A stretch of DNA of 32,234 nucleotides from Planctomycetota bacterium (GCA_016235875.1 JACRII010000010.1:1-32234); one strand, 5' to 3'; positions 7,928 to 15,798 are shown, counted from the stretch's first letter. Translations and numbers: made by a program. The notes: a model not told the origin generated them from the sequence alone.

Positions 7928-8378
7928 ATCTGATCACCTCCAATGGCGAATAAATTGCGATCTGTTCGTAACCTTGTAGTATGTTTACCGCATTATATAG
8001 CGGGATTTTTTTAAAGTGTACAATGTGTTTAAAATTCCAACTTACTATTATTTTACAATTTGTAACCGTTGCTAAGGCAACATGAAGAGCATCATTTGAA
8101 TATTTATTAGTAACGATATCAGCTTTTAAATATGCTACACGTAATTTCAACGCTTCTGCGGTTATATCTATGATTTCCGCAAAAGGTAAAATACTATCAA
8201 AAAAATTTATAACCTTTTGAGGTGCTTCTAGTATCTCTTCTTGAACAAGAGCAGATGTTACTAATGAGAATTGATTGTCTTTAATTTGTTGGAAAAATTC
8301 TCTGCTCACATCTTCAAACGCATCATCGAAAACACCACCGAATACTGAAGTGTCAACATATATACGATCTTTTTCCAT
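7917..8378 (-). CDS. PIN-domain toxin (VapC-like ribonuclease)
   Basis: 153 aa PIN fold. N-terminal RIYVDTSVFGG carries the first catalytic Asp. A conserved acid lies in QEEILEAP, and the SNDALHVALATV block contains the second Asp. NFKHIVHF forms the end of the fold. PIN toxins are Mg2+-dependent RNases, usually held inactive by a cognate antitoxin. AAGGAAT lies about 6 bp before the ATG. It is followed by an overlapping short ORF that is the likely antitoxin; the toxin-first order is less usual for vapBC but common in this PIN subgroup. The pair sits between the two copies of the MetE-core-like gene, consistent with mobile insertion. Confidence 0.87.
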   Translation of the reverse strand: MEKDRIYVDTSVFGGVFDDAFEDVSREFFQQIKDNQFSLVTSALVQEEILEAPQKVINFFDSILPFAEIIDITAEALKLRVAYLKADIVTNKYSNDALHVALATVTNCKIIVSWNFKHIVHFKKIPLYNAVNILQGYEQIAIYSPLEVIRYEE

Positions 8379-8459
8379 ATTATTCCTTAAATTTTAGTCT
8401 ATATACGCCTACATAATAAGATAAAAAATAATATTAAGGTTGTAAGTAAATATTTGAAA

Positions 8460-8792
8460 TCAGCGGACGCCGCTTGCGGCGGTTCGCTGGAGTGACTTGT
8501 TATGCGTGCCCTTGCGTTTCCACATGCGGTCCAGATGCCCTGAGAAATCCTTCAAATACTGCTCTGCAACAGGCCGCAATCTCCGGTAATGAGATTCGAG
8601 GTTTCCCAGATTGTCTCCCTTCTTGTTCTTCCACCGCGGAAACTTTGCAAGTTCCTCGTTAACTCGTTGCGAATGCTTAAGAGAATTGTTCAGACAACGT
8701 AACTCGTCAACAGATCAAGCGCATCGGATTTGTGTTTCGTCTATGCCCAGCGATTTGAGTTGCTTCTGGAACGCCTTGTGCCTAAAAACCAT
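8460..8792 (-). pseudogene. Decayed cassette ORF with an in-frame TGA and an attC-derived tail
   Basis: The frame begins ATGGTTTTTAGG at 8792, overlapping the stop of the upstream ORF. It runs 25 codons (MVFRHKAFQKQLKSLGIDET...) to a TGA at 8717-8715, then stays open in the same frame for another 84 codons to a TGA at 8462-8460. Codon 27 onward reads SVDELRCLNNSLKHSQR and is Lys/Arg-rich. It ends NKSLQRTAASGVR. C-terminal 'NKSLQRTA...' tails are characteristic of ORFs running into integron attC palindromes. One nonsense mutation would explain the break. Product unknown. Confidence 0.65.
8461..8505 (-). other. Degenerate attC-like (integron recombination) site
   Basis: On the minus strand GCATAAC (8505-8499) is the complement of GTTATGC and fits the attC R'' box (RYYYAAC). 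It is followed by an imperfect hairpin: outer arms CAGCG/CGCTG (8461-8465, 8485-8489) and inner arms CGCCGC/GCGGCG (8468-8473, 8476-8481). The expected GTTRRRY-type right end is not visible beyond 8461, so the site is partial or decayed. The orientation is right: it lies at the 3' end of the minus-strand cassette ORFs. Confidence 0.5.
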
Positions 8793-9126
8793 CGTCGCGG
8801 GCTTGAGTGCCAGACGCAAACAATATGGCCCTCTTCCTATACAGTTCTATACATCTCCACAACCCGACAATTGCGAATTCCGCAGAAAGGCTGGCGAATT
8901 CATCGATCTGCGCAAAATCATCAACTAACCAATCGTCTGGAACATTATTGGAAGCTTCTACCGCCAATTGCTCCAGGTCTTGTTGCCAGGACTTGCGGGC
9001 ACTAGCGGTCAAATCCAAAAAATGGTCGATTCCCCGCATTTCATATTCTGTGAAGTGCATATACATCACATACGGAGATCGGGATCGGTACTGGAACTTC
9101 TTTGTCTTCCTACGCATAACGTTCAT
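8782..9126 (-). CDS. Hypothetical protein of an integron-like cassette
   Basis: Up to 114 aa, not recognised. Basic N-terminus (MRRKTKKFQYRSRS) followed by an acidic helical body (VDDFAQIDEFASLSAEFAIVGLWRCIELYRKRAI). The start is uncertain: the ATG at 9126, or the ATG at 9117 that lies within a GTTATGC box (9120-9114) matching the possible cassette boundary. Neither has a clear Shine-Dalgarno. It overlaps the decayed second ORF, as in two-gene cassettes. Weighting towards Arg/Asp/Ala differs from neighbouring housekeeping genes, consistent with transfer. Confidence 0.6.
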   Translation of the reverse strand: MNVMRRKTKKFQYRSRSPYVMYMHFTEYEMRGIDHFLDLTASARKSWQQDLEQLAVEASNNVPDDWLVDDFAQIDEFASLSAEFAIVGLWRCIELYRKRAILFASGTQARDDGF

Positions 9127-9266
9127 TTTTATCTTTATTCTATAAATGGCAGTATGTTATATCATGCCATACCAGTTGTCAAACAGAAACCAATTGCATT
9201 GTGTTGAAATATTAAAGATAAATACATGTCTCTGTATTAAAAATGGGTAGTGGGTTGTTATACGCT
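9127..9266. other. Short spacer with small inverted repeats
   Basis: 140 bp without a gene. ATGGCA/TGCCAT arms near 9147-9171 and a GTTATA/TATAAC pair at 9257-9273 overlapping the stop of the MetE-core-like gene are the only structures seen. The latter may be a weak terminator; no U-tract follows. Confidence 0.4.
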
Positions 9267-10316
9267 TTATAACGTATCTTTCATGGTTACAGAAACATCG
9301 TGTGTCAGCATCATAACTCTTTCGGCCTCCTCAATTGTCAATGTCCCTGTCCCGCAACTGGGGGTTATGATAGACCTTTCTTTAATCAATGTTTTCGATA
9401 ACCCCTTATCAACAAGAAACTGGATACCTTCTTCCAGCTTTGTTACCAGTTCGTTTAATGAAACACTGGTTATTTTTGGTGAAGTTGGTACGATTCCCCA
9501 TGCTAAATAGCCGCCTCTGTCAAAAAATGTCTTTATTTCACGCCAGTACATCAGATACTTGTCCATAAACTCATAGGCATCGAAACTGACAATGTCTACC
9601 TTCGATTCCATAAGCATGCCCCAGTCCGTATTGCCGCAGCAGTGCGTGCCTGTTAATCCTCCACGAGTTTGAACGGCATCATAGACCTCGTTAAGGGCGC
9701 TGATTGCCCTTTCGCGGCTGATGTTCATAAACGCCGAACCGAAGCTTGTAAGGTAAGGCTCGTCTGCAAAGATAATGACAGGCATGCCGTACTGGGATAA
9801 CTTCATAAACTGCCAGTATGCCTTCATCGACATTAATTTGATGATTACATCAAAAAATTCATCGCTATACAAAGCCGTAATTCCTGATGATAGTTTTAGC
9901 GAGCCAGCGAGGGTGATTGGACCGATGACATGCCCTTTTACAGCCCGAATGGTTTTTGAGGGTTGGTTTTTCAGTTTATTGAGCATGGCATAAAACCCTG
10001 CCGCACATGCGGGACTTATTGCAAACAAATCGGGGTCATTCTTTAAAAATAACTCATAAAATCTTTCGAGTCCGCCGGAGGTATCTTGGGTGTCATCAAT
10101 GCTTACGGTCTTGCCGTCTTCATGTATTTTGATGCATGGGAGTCCTTCCGTATATTGAATACACATTTCTTCTTTAGTGCTGATTTTGGGCAACTGCGGC
10201 CAGCATGGAATTTCCGGGAGTGACTTGAACATGATCTCGCAAGCTACATCGGCATCAGTATGTGGAAGGCTGCCAATCGCAGTAGCCGAAAAATTGCCTT
10301 TAAAATTAGCTGTCAT
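9267..10316 (-). CDS. Methionine synthase II (MetE-core)/UROD superfamily protein
   Basis: About 349 aa, the size of a single-barrel 'core MetE' or UROD-like methyltransferase rather than full MetE (about 750 aa). The N-terminus ATAIGSLPHTD is typical of MetE-like barrels. GTHCCGNTDW (His-Cys) and the distal TPSCGTGTL (Cys) match the zinc-ligand pattern His-X-Cys...Cys of cobalamin-independent methionine synthase. The methyl donor is unknown; archaeal core-MetE proteins use methyl-corrinoids. I prefer the ATG at 10316 to the TTG at 10325 because GGGTAGG lies 9 bp before it. A truncated, highly similar copy lies at 7090-7735 in the same orientation. Whether it makes methionine or handles another thiol substrate cannot be told from sequence. 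Confidence 0.82.
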   Translation of the reverse strand: MTANFKGNFSATAIGSLPHTDADVACEIMFKSLPEIPCWPQLPKISTKEEMCIQYTEGLPCIKIHEDGKTVSIDDTQDTSGGLERFYELFLKNDPDLFAISPACAAGFYAMLNKLKNQPSKTIRAVKGHVIGPITLAGSLKLSSGITALYSDEFFDVIIKLMSMKAYWQFMKLSQYGMPVIIFADEPYLTSFGSAFMNISRERAISALNEVYDAVQTRGGLTGTHCCGNTDWGMLMESKVDIVSFDAYEFMDKYLMYWREIKTFFDRGGYLAWGIVPTSPKITSVSLNELVTKLEEGIQFLVDKGLSKTLIKERSIITPSCGTGTLTIEEAERVMMLTHDVSVTMKDTL

Positions 10317-10362
10317 AGATTGCAACCTACCCGTAAATTAAATACGAAGCTGCTAAGCGATC

Positions 10363-10583
10363 CTAGCCAAAGGGGAATCTTAACCATTTTTCAACACTGA
10401 GTCAATAATTAAGTATGGTGTTCCCGGAATCTGTGCGGATTGACAGGCACAGAGATAGGAGAGATGCTGGGAGTTGATTACAGTACCGCGAGTCAGGGAA
10501 GGAAACGTTTACGAGAAACACTAAAAAGGGATAAAAATCTTTTGAGAATCATGGAAAGAATTGAAGCAAATTTATTAAGGTGA
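10363..10583 (+). mobile_element. RAYT/IS200-like transposase 3' fragment, copy 1
   Basis: A frame open from about 10413 ends at TGA 10583 and encodes GLTGTEIGEMLGVDYSTAS followed by QGRKRLRETLKRDKNLL. This is the C-terminal DnaA-like helix-turn-helix found in REP-associated tyrosine transposases (Y1 Tnp). The catalytic HUH/Tyr domain is absent. The 50 bp before the frame (CTAGCC...AATTAAGTATGGTG) recurs almost unchanged at 12423, so the two fragments are direct repeats flanking the Xre-ImmA/DUF4411 module. Confidence 0.8.
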
Positions 10584-10646
10584 AAGATTTTGACCCCAAC
10601 TTTTTCTCCGTCCTATTTTCCCCCTTATATCATATTAAATAGAAAT
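10584..10646. other. AT-rich spacer
   Basis: Short stretch between the transposase fragment and the end of the DUF4411 gene. TTTTTCTCC and a polypyrimidine run are present but no hairpin; nothing else is seen. Confidence 0.4.
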
Positions 10647-11159
10647 TTATAATAAAGGAATATGGCAAGAGAACTGAATATTCAATTCTTCAACGAATTG
10701 AAAGTCGTTTATCCAGCGTACCCCCATATTATCACAAACGTTAGGTATTTTAATCTTGGTCGTATTGGTAGCAGTTACTTTTTCTTCTTTGGTAACAACA
10801 ATAGCACCTTGATTTAACGCGTGGGCAATCACCCACGGGTCAGCTAAAGAGCGGTTTTTGGTATTATCAACAAGGTTTTTATGTGCCGGATTTGTGGCGT
10901 AAATCTTTTTCAAACATTCAGTAACAGGGCCATCTATTTTATATTCAGGGATTTTGCTATTTTTTAACCAATTTGTTAAATCATCTTCCGTTCGGGTAAT
11001 TTCTTCATACACCATTTGCGGAAGAAAAATTCTACCTTCAGCACCTAATTCATTAAGTACTTCCCAATAAGTGATGCAAAATTTTGGTGCATAGTAGTCC
11101 CTCCAGGCCCGAATGAGCACATTGGCATCCAAACAATATTTTTGATGTTGTGTGCTCAT
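10647..11159 (-). CDS. DUF4411-family PIN-like protein (putative toxin)
   Basis: 170 aa. N-terminal KYCLDANVLIRAWRDYYAP and C-terminal SLADPWVIAHALNQGAIVVT carry the conserved aspartates of a PIN-like nuclease, and the acid in YEEITRTEDD lies between. This pattern, with 'W..Y' after the first Asp, is that of DUF4411 proteins. These are typically encoded directly after an Xre-ImmA/IrrE gene as here (2-bp gap) and are predicted toxins or nucleases. Probably co-translated with the upstream gene. Toxicity is inferred from family and context. Confidence 0.85.
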   Translation of the reverse strand: MSTQHQKYCLDANVLIRAWRDYYAPKFCITYWEVLNELGAEGRIFLPQMVYEEITRTEDDLTNWLKNSKIPEYKIDGPVTECLKKIYATNPAHKNLVDNTKNRSLADPWVIAHALNQGAIVVTKEEKVTATNTTKIKIPNVCDNMGVRWINDFQFVEELNIQFSCHIPLL

Positions 11160-11161
11160 AA

Positions 11162-12334
11162 TTATAGGAATGCTTCCAGTTTTGAAAATTTATTTACTTG
11201 CGTATTTAACAAACTGCTTGCCATAGTTGGCTCAACAAAACCACCCCGAAAGGCATCCAATACAATTTGGGTAAACAAGCGACCGTTTTTATTTAATTGC
11301 AGCAAGTAATAGTCCGGGCCACCTTCTTGTTTTTTTTGCTTTGCCTTCTTTTCATCCACTCGCTGTAAAAAAGCCTTATACTCGCTATCAGCCAATGTTT
11401 TTAGTTTTCGATATTTGTCTAATGTAATAATTTGCAATTTGAGTGCTCTAAACAAAAAGGCAAAGGAACTTACACCTAGCTTTTGGGAAATTTTTAAAAC
11501 TCCATTTAATGAATTAAAAACTGCTGCATCCAAACTTTGCATCTCTTCCATAGGCATTAAAGCATTTGCAGCCACTTCATTGCAGAACAACTCTACAGGG
11601 TGCAGTTTTTCTTTATGTTTTAATTCAGGTTCGATTTCATTAGAAATACCGGATTCAGCAATCCAAATATGTGCAAGTTCATGAACGAGAGTAAAGAGCT
11701 GAGAGGTCTTCCAATCTTTCGAATTAATAAACACAAAAGGGGCATAAGGGTCAGCAATGGTAAAACCTTGTATTTCTTCGCTGTCTAACTTTAATCTTGT
11801 ATGAATGAAACTGGTTTTTGATATAAAAATCCCCCTCGATTCTGCTTTGTAAATCCATTTATTTATTGGGCCGTCGAAGGGTATCGAATAATTATCTTTA
11901 TTAATTTGAAGCGTATCGAGTATATCATTGGCAACTTTTACAGGATCATCCTGGATAGAAAATCTACCAACGAAAGGGAGAGATGATTCATTATTATTTT
12001 CAAACACATCTCGAATCCACGCTTGTTTTTGCTGAATTTCTCTTATTATAAATACAGAGGCTGTTCCAAGCGGTTTGGCAGTTTTTTTGCGAAAATCCTG
12101 CAAAGGTGTAAAGTCTCTTGGCGCTTCGGGCAGAAAAAAAATAGCAAAAGGCCTTTTGTATGCCTTTGCCAATGTTTCTGCCTGCTTGATGGTGGGTTGG
12201 CCGGAACCAGCTTCCCATTCGCTAAGCTTCTCCGGGGCAATAGAAACCTTAGCCGCGGCTGTCTCTAATGACATCCGGGCGGATTCTCTTGCCCATTGAA
12301 GCACTTTAGGTGTTATGTAGGCTTTGTCTGCCAT
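11162..12334 (-). CDS. Xre HTH and ImmA/IrrE-type metallopeptidase fusion
   Basis: 390 aa. Residues about 10-62 form an Xre helix-turn-helix (SLETAAAKVSIAPEKLSEWEAGSG). Residues about 150-280 form a COG2856 ImmA/IrrE zinc peptidase domain with LVHELAHIWI (HExxH) and a downstream ELFCNEVAANALMP that supplies the third ligand. In known members the peptidase cleaves a repressor, or the fused protein is the antitoxin and autorepressor of a PIN-like toxin. It is first in a two-gene unit with DUF4411. The pair is bracketed by two transposase fragments, so it behaves like cargo. Confidence 0.88.
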   Translation of the reverse strand: MADKAYITPKVLQWARESARMSLETAAAKVSIAPEKLSEWEAGSGQPTIKQAETLAKAYKRPFAIFFLPEAPRDFTPLQDFRKKTAKPLGTASVFIIREIQQKQAWIRDVFENNNESSLPFVGRFSIQDDPVKVANDILDTLQINKDNYSIPFDGPINKWIYKAESRGIFISKTSFIHTRLKLDSEEIQGFTIADPYAPFVFINSKDWKTSQLFTLVHELAHIWIAESGISNEIEPELKHKEKLHPVELFCNEVAANALMPMEEMQSLDAAVFNSLNGVLKISQKLGVSSFAFLFRALKLQIITLDKYRKLKTLADSEYKAFLQRVDEKKAKQKKQEGGPDYYLLQLNKNGRLFTQIVLDAFRGGFVEPTMASSLLNTQVNKFSKLEAFL

Positions 12335-12422
12335 TCTTATTTATTCTCTAAGTTTATTTGTTTTTCTGGCTTGGCGAGTATTTAGAAGTATTTAGGGACA
12401 CATCCCTTTTTTGGTCTACCTT

Positions 12423-12590
12423 CTAGCCATAGGGGAATCTTAGCCGTTTTTCAACACTGAGTCAATAATTAAGTATAGTGTACCCTGAATCCTCGTGAGT
12501 CAGGGAAGGGAACGATTACGAGAAACACGAAAAAGGAATACAAATCTTTTGAGAATCATGGAAAGAATTGAAGCAAATTTGTTAAATTAA
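12423..12590 (+). mobile_element. RAYT/IS200-like transposase 3' fragment, copy 2
   Basis: Direct-repeat partner of the fragment at 10363. It shares the CTAGCC...AATTAAGTAT segment and the frame ending QGRERLRETRKRNTNLLRI...EANLLN, stop TAA at 12590. About 55 bp encoding the helix-turn-helix (GLTGTEIGEMLG...) have been deleted relative to copy 1, so it is more decayed. A small hairpin AGGGACACATCCCTTTTTT (12401-12419) just upstream resembles REP-type ends. Confidence 0.75.
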
Positions 12591-12597
12591 TCGGGAA

Positions 12598-13791
12598 TTA
12601 TCCTGATTTTTTCTTGACCAATATAAGCAGGGGTATTGAGGCAAGCTGCGCTACTACTGAGAATGCGATAAGGGATATAAGGGAGATATCATAGAGAATT
12701 CCCATTATTGCACTGCCGAAAAACCAGAATATCCCATAACCTGTGTTAAAAATGCCGTATCCTGTTCCCCGCCTGTTTATGGGAACCATATCTGCAATGG
12801 CAGCCCTCATGATGGATTCCTGCGCCCCCATACCCATACCCCACAGCGCCATTCCAACAAGGGCAAAAGAGAAGCCGCCTAAAAACACCAGCGGGGCAAA
12901 AAATAATGAAAAGAGAGAAACGATAATCAATACAGAGACACCTTTGCGGTCAAACAGGTATCCAAACAAAAGCGCCGCGATGGCGTCGACGCCCATCGCA
13001 ACAGCGTAAAATACCGGAATCCAGGTGTCTGAAACAGTTGATACTTTTTTAAAATGGTACGCAATCAGTGGAAAGTCTGCATAACCTGCGGCAATCAATG
13101 CAACGGCAGCGAGATAAAGCCAGAATTTTTTGGGAAATCCCTTTGTCTCCAGTTCAGGCTGAGCCACTTCCAGAGTCCGTGGTTGGGGGTATAACCATCG
13201 GGCTGTCATGAGCACACTTATTGCCATGAATGCCGGTATAAGCAGTGTAACAAAGCTCGTCCGATAACCTCCTTTAAAATAAAGTACGCCACTAACGATA
13301 AGCGGGCCAAGCACTGCTCCAATCTGGTCTAGCGCTTCGTGCAATCCAAAACCCTTTCCTCTTCCAATCTCCTTGGTTGCATGAGAAAGCATGGCATCGC
13401 GCGCCGGGGTTCGAATTGCTTTTCCTATGCGCTCCGTAATCATGAGAACGGCTGCAATCTCCCATCGTCCCGCCAGAGCCAGGGCTGGTACGGCCAGCAT
13501 ATTTAAGGTATAGCCAAACAAGGTGATTGCCCAATATCTTCCAATTCTGTCGCTGATATATCCGGAGACAAGTCGCAGGCTATGTCCGATTAACTCACCA
13601 AATCCTGCAACAATTCCAACCGTTGTTGCGCTTGCTCCAAGTAAAGCCAGATACGGGCCGTTTATGCTGCGGGCGCCTTCGTATGTTATATCGGCAAAGA
13701 GACTCACAATGCCAAGTAATACGATGAACTTTAGTGCATGTGCTTTAGAAGCATTGTTGTTGATTATGGTTGTGCTTGATTGGTTTTGCAT
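12598..13791 (-). CDS. MFS transporter
   Basis: 397 aa with about 12 hydrophobic segments, an inner-membrane major facilitator. The cytoplasmic loop 2-3 motif A is present in degenerate form as SGYISDRIGRYW, and a related FGYLFDRKG lies in the second half. FADITYEGARSINGPYL near the N-terminus is a recurrent signature of one uncharacterised MFS group (FADFTYEG...). Substrate unknown. ATG 13791 has no strong Shine-Dalgarno. It is followed by the decayed transposase fragment, so the 3' end borders the island. Confidence 0.88.
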   Translation of the reverse strand: MQNQSSTTIINNNASKAHALKFIVLLGIVSLFADITYEGARSINGPYLALLGASATTVGIVAGFGELIGHSLRLVSGYISDRIGRYWAITLFGYTLNMLAVPALALAGRWEIAAVLMITERIGKAIRTPARDAMLSHATKEIGRGKGFGLHEALDQIGAVLGPLIVSGVLYFKGGYRTSFVTLLIPAFMAISVLMTARWLYPQPRTLEVAQPELETKGFPKKFWLYLAAVALIAAGYADFPLIAYHFKKVSTVSDTWIPVFYAVAMGVDAIAALLFGYLFDRKGVSVLIIVSLFSLFFAPLVFLGGFSFALVGMALWGMGMGAQESIMRAAIADMVPINRRGTGYGIFNTGYGIFWFFGSAIMGILYDISLISLIAFSVVAQLASIPLLILVKKKSG

Positions 13792-13818
13792 AGTAAAAAT
13801 TTTTGCAATCCTGATAAT

Positions 13819-13904
13819 CGTTCGACTGATCCTTCGACAAGCGTTCGACTGAGCTCACGCCGAAGGCTCAGGATGCAGTGCCGTTCATGGTGAGTCTGTC
13901 GAAC
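13819..13904. repeat. REP-like palindromic repeat
   Basis: GTTCGACTGAGCTCAC (13843-13858) and GTGAGTCTGTCGAAC (13890-13904) are near-perfect inverted arms around a GC-rich centre. A partial extra unit, CGTTCGACTGATCCTTCGAC, precedes them at 13819. The 'GTTCGAC..AGCTCA...GAAGGCTCAGGATG' sequence belongs to a class of dispersed palindromes common in bacterial intergenic regions. Confidence 0.75.
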
Positions 13905-13971
13905 CATCACGACGAAGTCTGTGTTTATCTGCGACCATAAATAAAAAGAACATACTAATAAATTTAAAATG

Positions 13972-14001
13972 TTGAGTCAAGTAAGTTAAAGATGTTATTA
14001 T
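13972..14001 (+). promoter_or_regulatory. Possible sigma70 promoter for thiL-tsaE
   Basis: TTGAGT (13972-13977), 18 bp, then TATTAT (13996-14001), about 80 bp before thiL. Two mismatches from consensus overall; plausible but unproven. Confidence 0.5.
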
Positions 14002-14083
14002 ATTTATACAGGATTAACCTGAGACAAGGATAGTATTTTACACTACAGAATATTATCGGATCAAATAGTAAAAGGGGTTTTTC

Positions 14084-15010
14084 ATGGGTGAATTCTCATT
14101 CATACAATGGATTCGAAAAAGGCAGAAAAGGCGTAAAGACGTTATCCTGGGCATTGGAGACGATTGTGCGGCAATAAATGTTTCTTCTGACAAACAGTGC
14201 CTCATTACGACGGATATGCTGGTGGATGGCACACACTTTGATCTTAAAAAATGCACCGTTCAGGATGTGGGAAGGAAAGCCATTGCATGCAGTATCAGTG
14301 ATGTGGCGGCGATGGGATGCCAGGCTACGGTTGCAGTGGTTTCTATCTGTTTTCCTAATCATACTACTGAAAGATTTGCAAAGGAACTATATAAAGGGAT
14401 ATGGGATGTTGCAGATAAATATAACATTGAGATTGTGGGAGGAGATATTATTAGCGGGGATAGCCCTTTGTGTATTAATGTGACCATGCTGGGGAGGGAT
14501 GATGGATTAAAACCCGTCCTGCGTTCGGGTGCAAAGGTAGGAGATATGATTCTGGCAACCGGAACGCTGGGTGGATCGCTTCTTGGGAAGCATCTTCGTT
14601 TTGAGCCACGATTAAAAGAAGGACTTATTTTGAACAAAAACTTTACGATTCACGCCATGATCGATATCAGCGATGGGTTGACTGCAGATTTAAATCATAT
14701 CCTGGAAGAAAGCAGGGTGGGCGCCATCCTGTACGAAGATCAGATTCCTGTATCAGAAGCGGCGGTAAAAATGGCAGAGAAAAGCGAGAATACACCGCTT
14801 TACCACGCATTATCTGATGGGGAGGATTATGAATTGTTGTTTACTTTATCGAAAGGCCAGGCGAAGAAGGCTGTGGTATCGCATTTATTTGACAAGGGGA
14901 TGATCAATTGCATTGGAGAAATCACTCGTGGTCGTGGTATTCAGATGAAATTTTCGGATGGTAAGACACGTCGTATAAAACCGCGTGGATATGAGCATCT
15001 CAAAACATAA
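14084..15010 (+). CDS. thiL: Thiamine-monophosphate kinase
   Basis: Phosphorylates thiamine monophosphate to thiamine diphosphate with ATP, the last step of cofactor synthesis. 308 aa, normal length. AIR-synthase-like fold motifs are in order: GEFSFIQWI at the N-terminus, GIGDDCAAI (Mg/ATP binding), TTDMLVDGTHF, SDVAAMGC, VGGDIISG, and the C-terminal MIDISDGL and SDGEDYELLF. AAAAGGGG lies about 8 bp before the ATG. tsaE follows after 12 bp, so they form one transcription unit ending at the terminator at 15519. Confidence 0.94.
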   Translation: MGEFSFIQWIRKRQKRRKDVILGIGDDCAAINVSSDKQCLITTDMLVDGTHFDLKKCTVQDVGRKAIACSISDVAAMGCQATVAVVSICFPNHTTERFAKELYKGIWDVADKYNIEIVGGDIISGDSPLCINVTMLGRDDGLKPVLRSGAKVGDMILATGTLGGSLLGKHLRFEPRLKEGLILNKNFTIHAMIDISDGLTADLNHILEESRVGAILYEDQIPVSEAAVKMAEKSENTPLYHALSDGEDYELLFTLSKGQAKKAVVSHLFDKGMINCIGEITRGRGIQMKFSDGKTRRIKPRGYEHLKT

Positions 15011-15022
15011 GATGAAAGACCG

Positions 15023-15514
15023 TTGTTAAACGTGAAAGAAAAAAAGTTAACTTTTAAAAGTGTGAGTGCGACCGAAACGATAAACTTTGGGGAAAGACTG
15101 GGCAGATTGCTTGCGCCAGGAGATGTTATTGCGTTGGTGGGTGAACTGGGTGCCGGGAAAACGGCTATGGTCAAAGGGATAGCGCAGGGTCTCTGTGTCA
15201 AAGATAAACGCGCCGTGAAAAGCCCTACATTCTCACTGGTACACAAATATGAAGGTCGGATACCACTATATCATTTTGATGCGTATAGACTGAAAGATGC
15301 TCAAGAGATGCTGGATATCGGGAGTGATGAGATTGTGTATGGGAATGGTGTTTCCATAATAGAATGGGCGGACAAGGTAACAGAATGCCTGCCTGAAACT
15401 TACTTGAAAATAACGATAATAGTTATTTCGGGAAATGAACGGAACATAGAGGTGTGTAGTTATGGAATGCGTTACGATACTATAATGAGGTTTATTGAAG
15501 GCGGTCTAACATAA
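15023..15514 (+). CDS. tsaE: tRNA t6A synthesis ATPase TsaE
   Basis: ATPase partner of TsaBCD in forming N6-threonylcarbamoyladenosine at tRNA position 37. 163 aa. Walker A GELGAGKT, SPTFSLVHKYEG (switch-like TF motif), YHFDAYRL (Walker B-like) and IIEWADKV are all in family order. The start is non-ATG: the TTG at 15023 or the GTG at 15032 are the only in-frame choices before the conserved part; the ATG at 15012 is out of frame. Downstream of thiL in the same unit. Confidence 0.92.
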   Translation: MLNVKEKKLTFKSVSATETINFGERLGRLLAPGDVIALVGELGAGKTAMVKGIAQGLCVKDKRAVKSPTFSLVHKYEGRIPLYHFDAYRLKDAQEMLDIGSDEIVYGNGVSIIEWADKVTECLPETYLKITIIVISGNERNIEVCSYGMRYDTIMRFIEGGLT

Positions 15515-15518
15515 AAAA

Positions 15519-15546
15519 AGGCAACTCACACGAGTTGCCTTTTTTT
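15519..15546. terminator. Bidirectional intrinsic terminator
   Basis: AGGCAACTC (15519-15527), loop ACAC, GAGTTGCCT (15532-15540), then TTTTTT. The left side is AAAAAA, so the minus strand has the same U-tract. It lies between convergent tsaE (plus) and the small exported peptide gene (minus) and can end both. Confidence 0.93.
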
Positions 15547-15585
15547 ATGTTAATAATCTTATAAACCCAGAAGTAGATAATAAAA

Positions 15586-15768
15586 TTAGTGTTTTGCTGT
15601 ATGACAAGCACACTTGCAATCTTTCTCTGCCTTAGATGGTAAATGTCCGCACTTGTCGCATTTCTTTTCCTCTGCCATAGCTGAGCCAACCAATACTGTA
15701 TTTACAATACCGACACCAAACATTAATGCACCTACAATAACAAGACTATAACCAAATTTCTTTAACAT
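15586..15768 (-). CDS. Tiny exported Cys/His-rich peptide
   Basis: 60 aa. Signal peptide MLKKFG + hydrophobic core + VGSAMA (residues 1-32), likely cut after AMA. The 28-residue mature part has five Cys and three His in two clusters, CDKCGH and CKCACH, plus Lys/Glu. This suggests a small periplasmic metal (Zn, Cu or Fe) or heme-related binder; the CACH motif is one residue short of a CxxCH heme site. ATG 15768 has a strong GAGGAGGG. The leader is nearly the same as that of the next gene upstream (15881-16039), with 11 of the 12 residues VGSAMAEEKK-proximal region shared, although the mature parts differ entirely. Preceded by a matching leader hairpin. Confidence 0.85.
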   Translation of the reverse strand: MLKKFGYSLVIVGALMFGVGIVNTVLVGSAMAEEKKCDKCGHLPSKAEKDCKCACHTAKH

Positions 15769-15798
15769 TTTTACGCCCTCCTCATATTTTTAAAACTT

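Noticed and set aside
8715-8717. In-frame TGA as a selenocysteine codon
   Set aside because: No SECIS-like hairpin seen just downstream, and the ORF lies in a decayed cassette; a nonsense mutation is simpler.
8474-9207. Several plus-strand open frames opposite the cassette ORFs
   Set aside because: They run antisense to the minus-strand ORFs that carry the SLQRTA tail and attC-like end; no ribosome sites or recognisable sequence.
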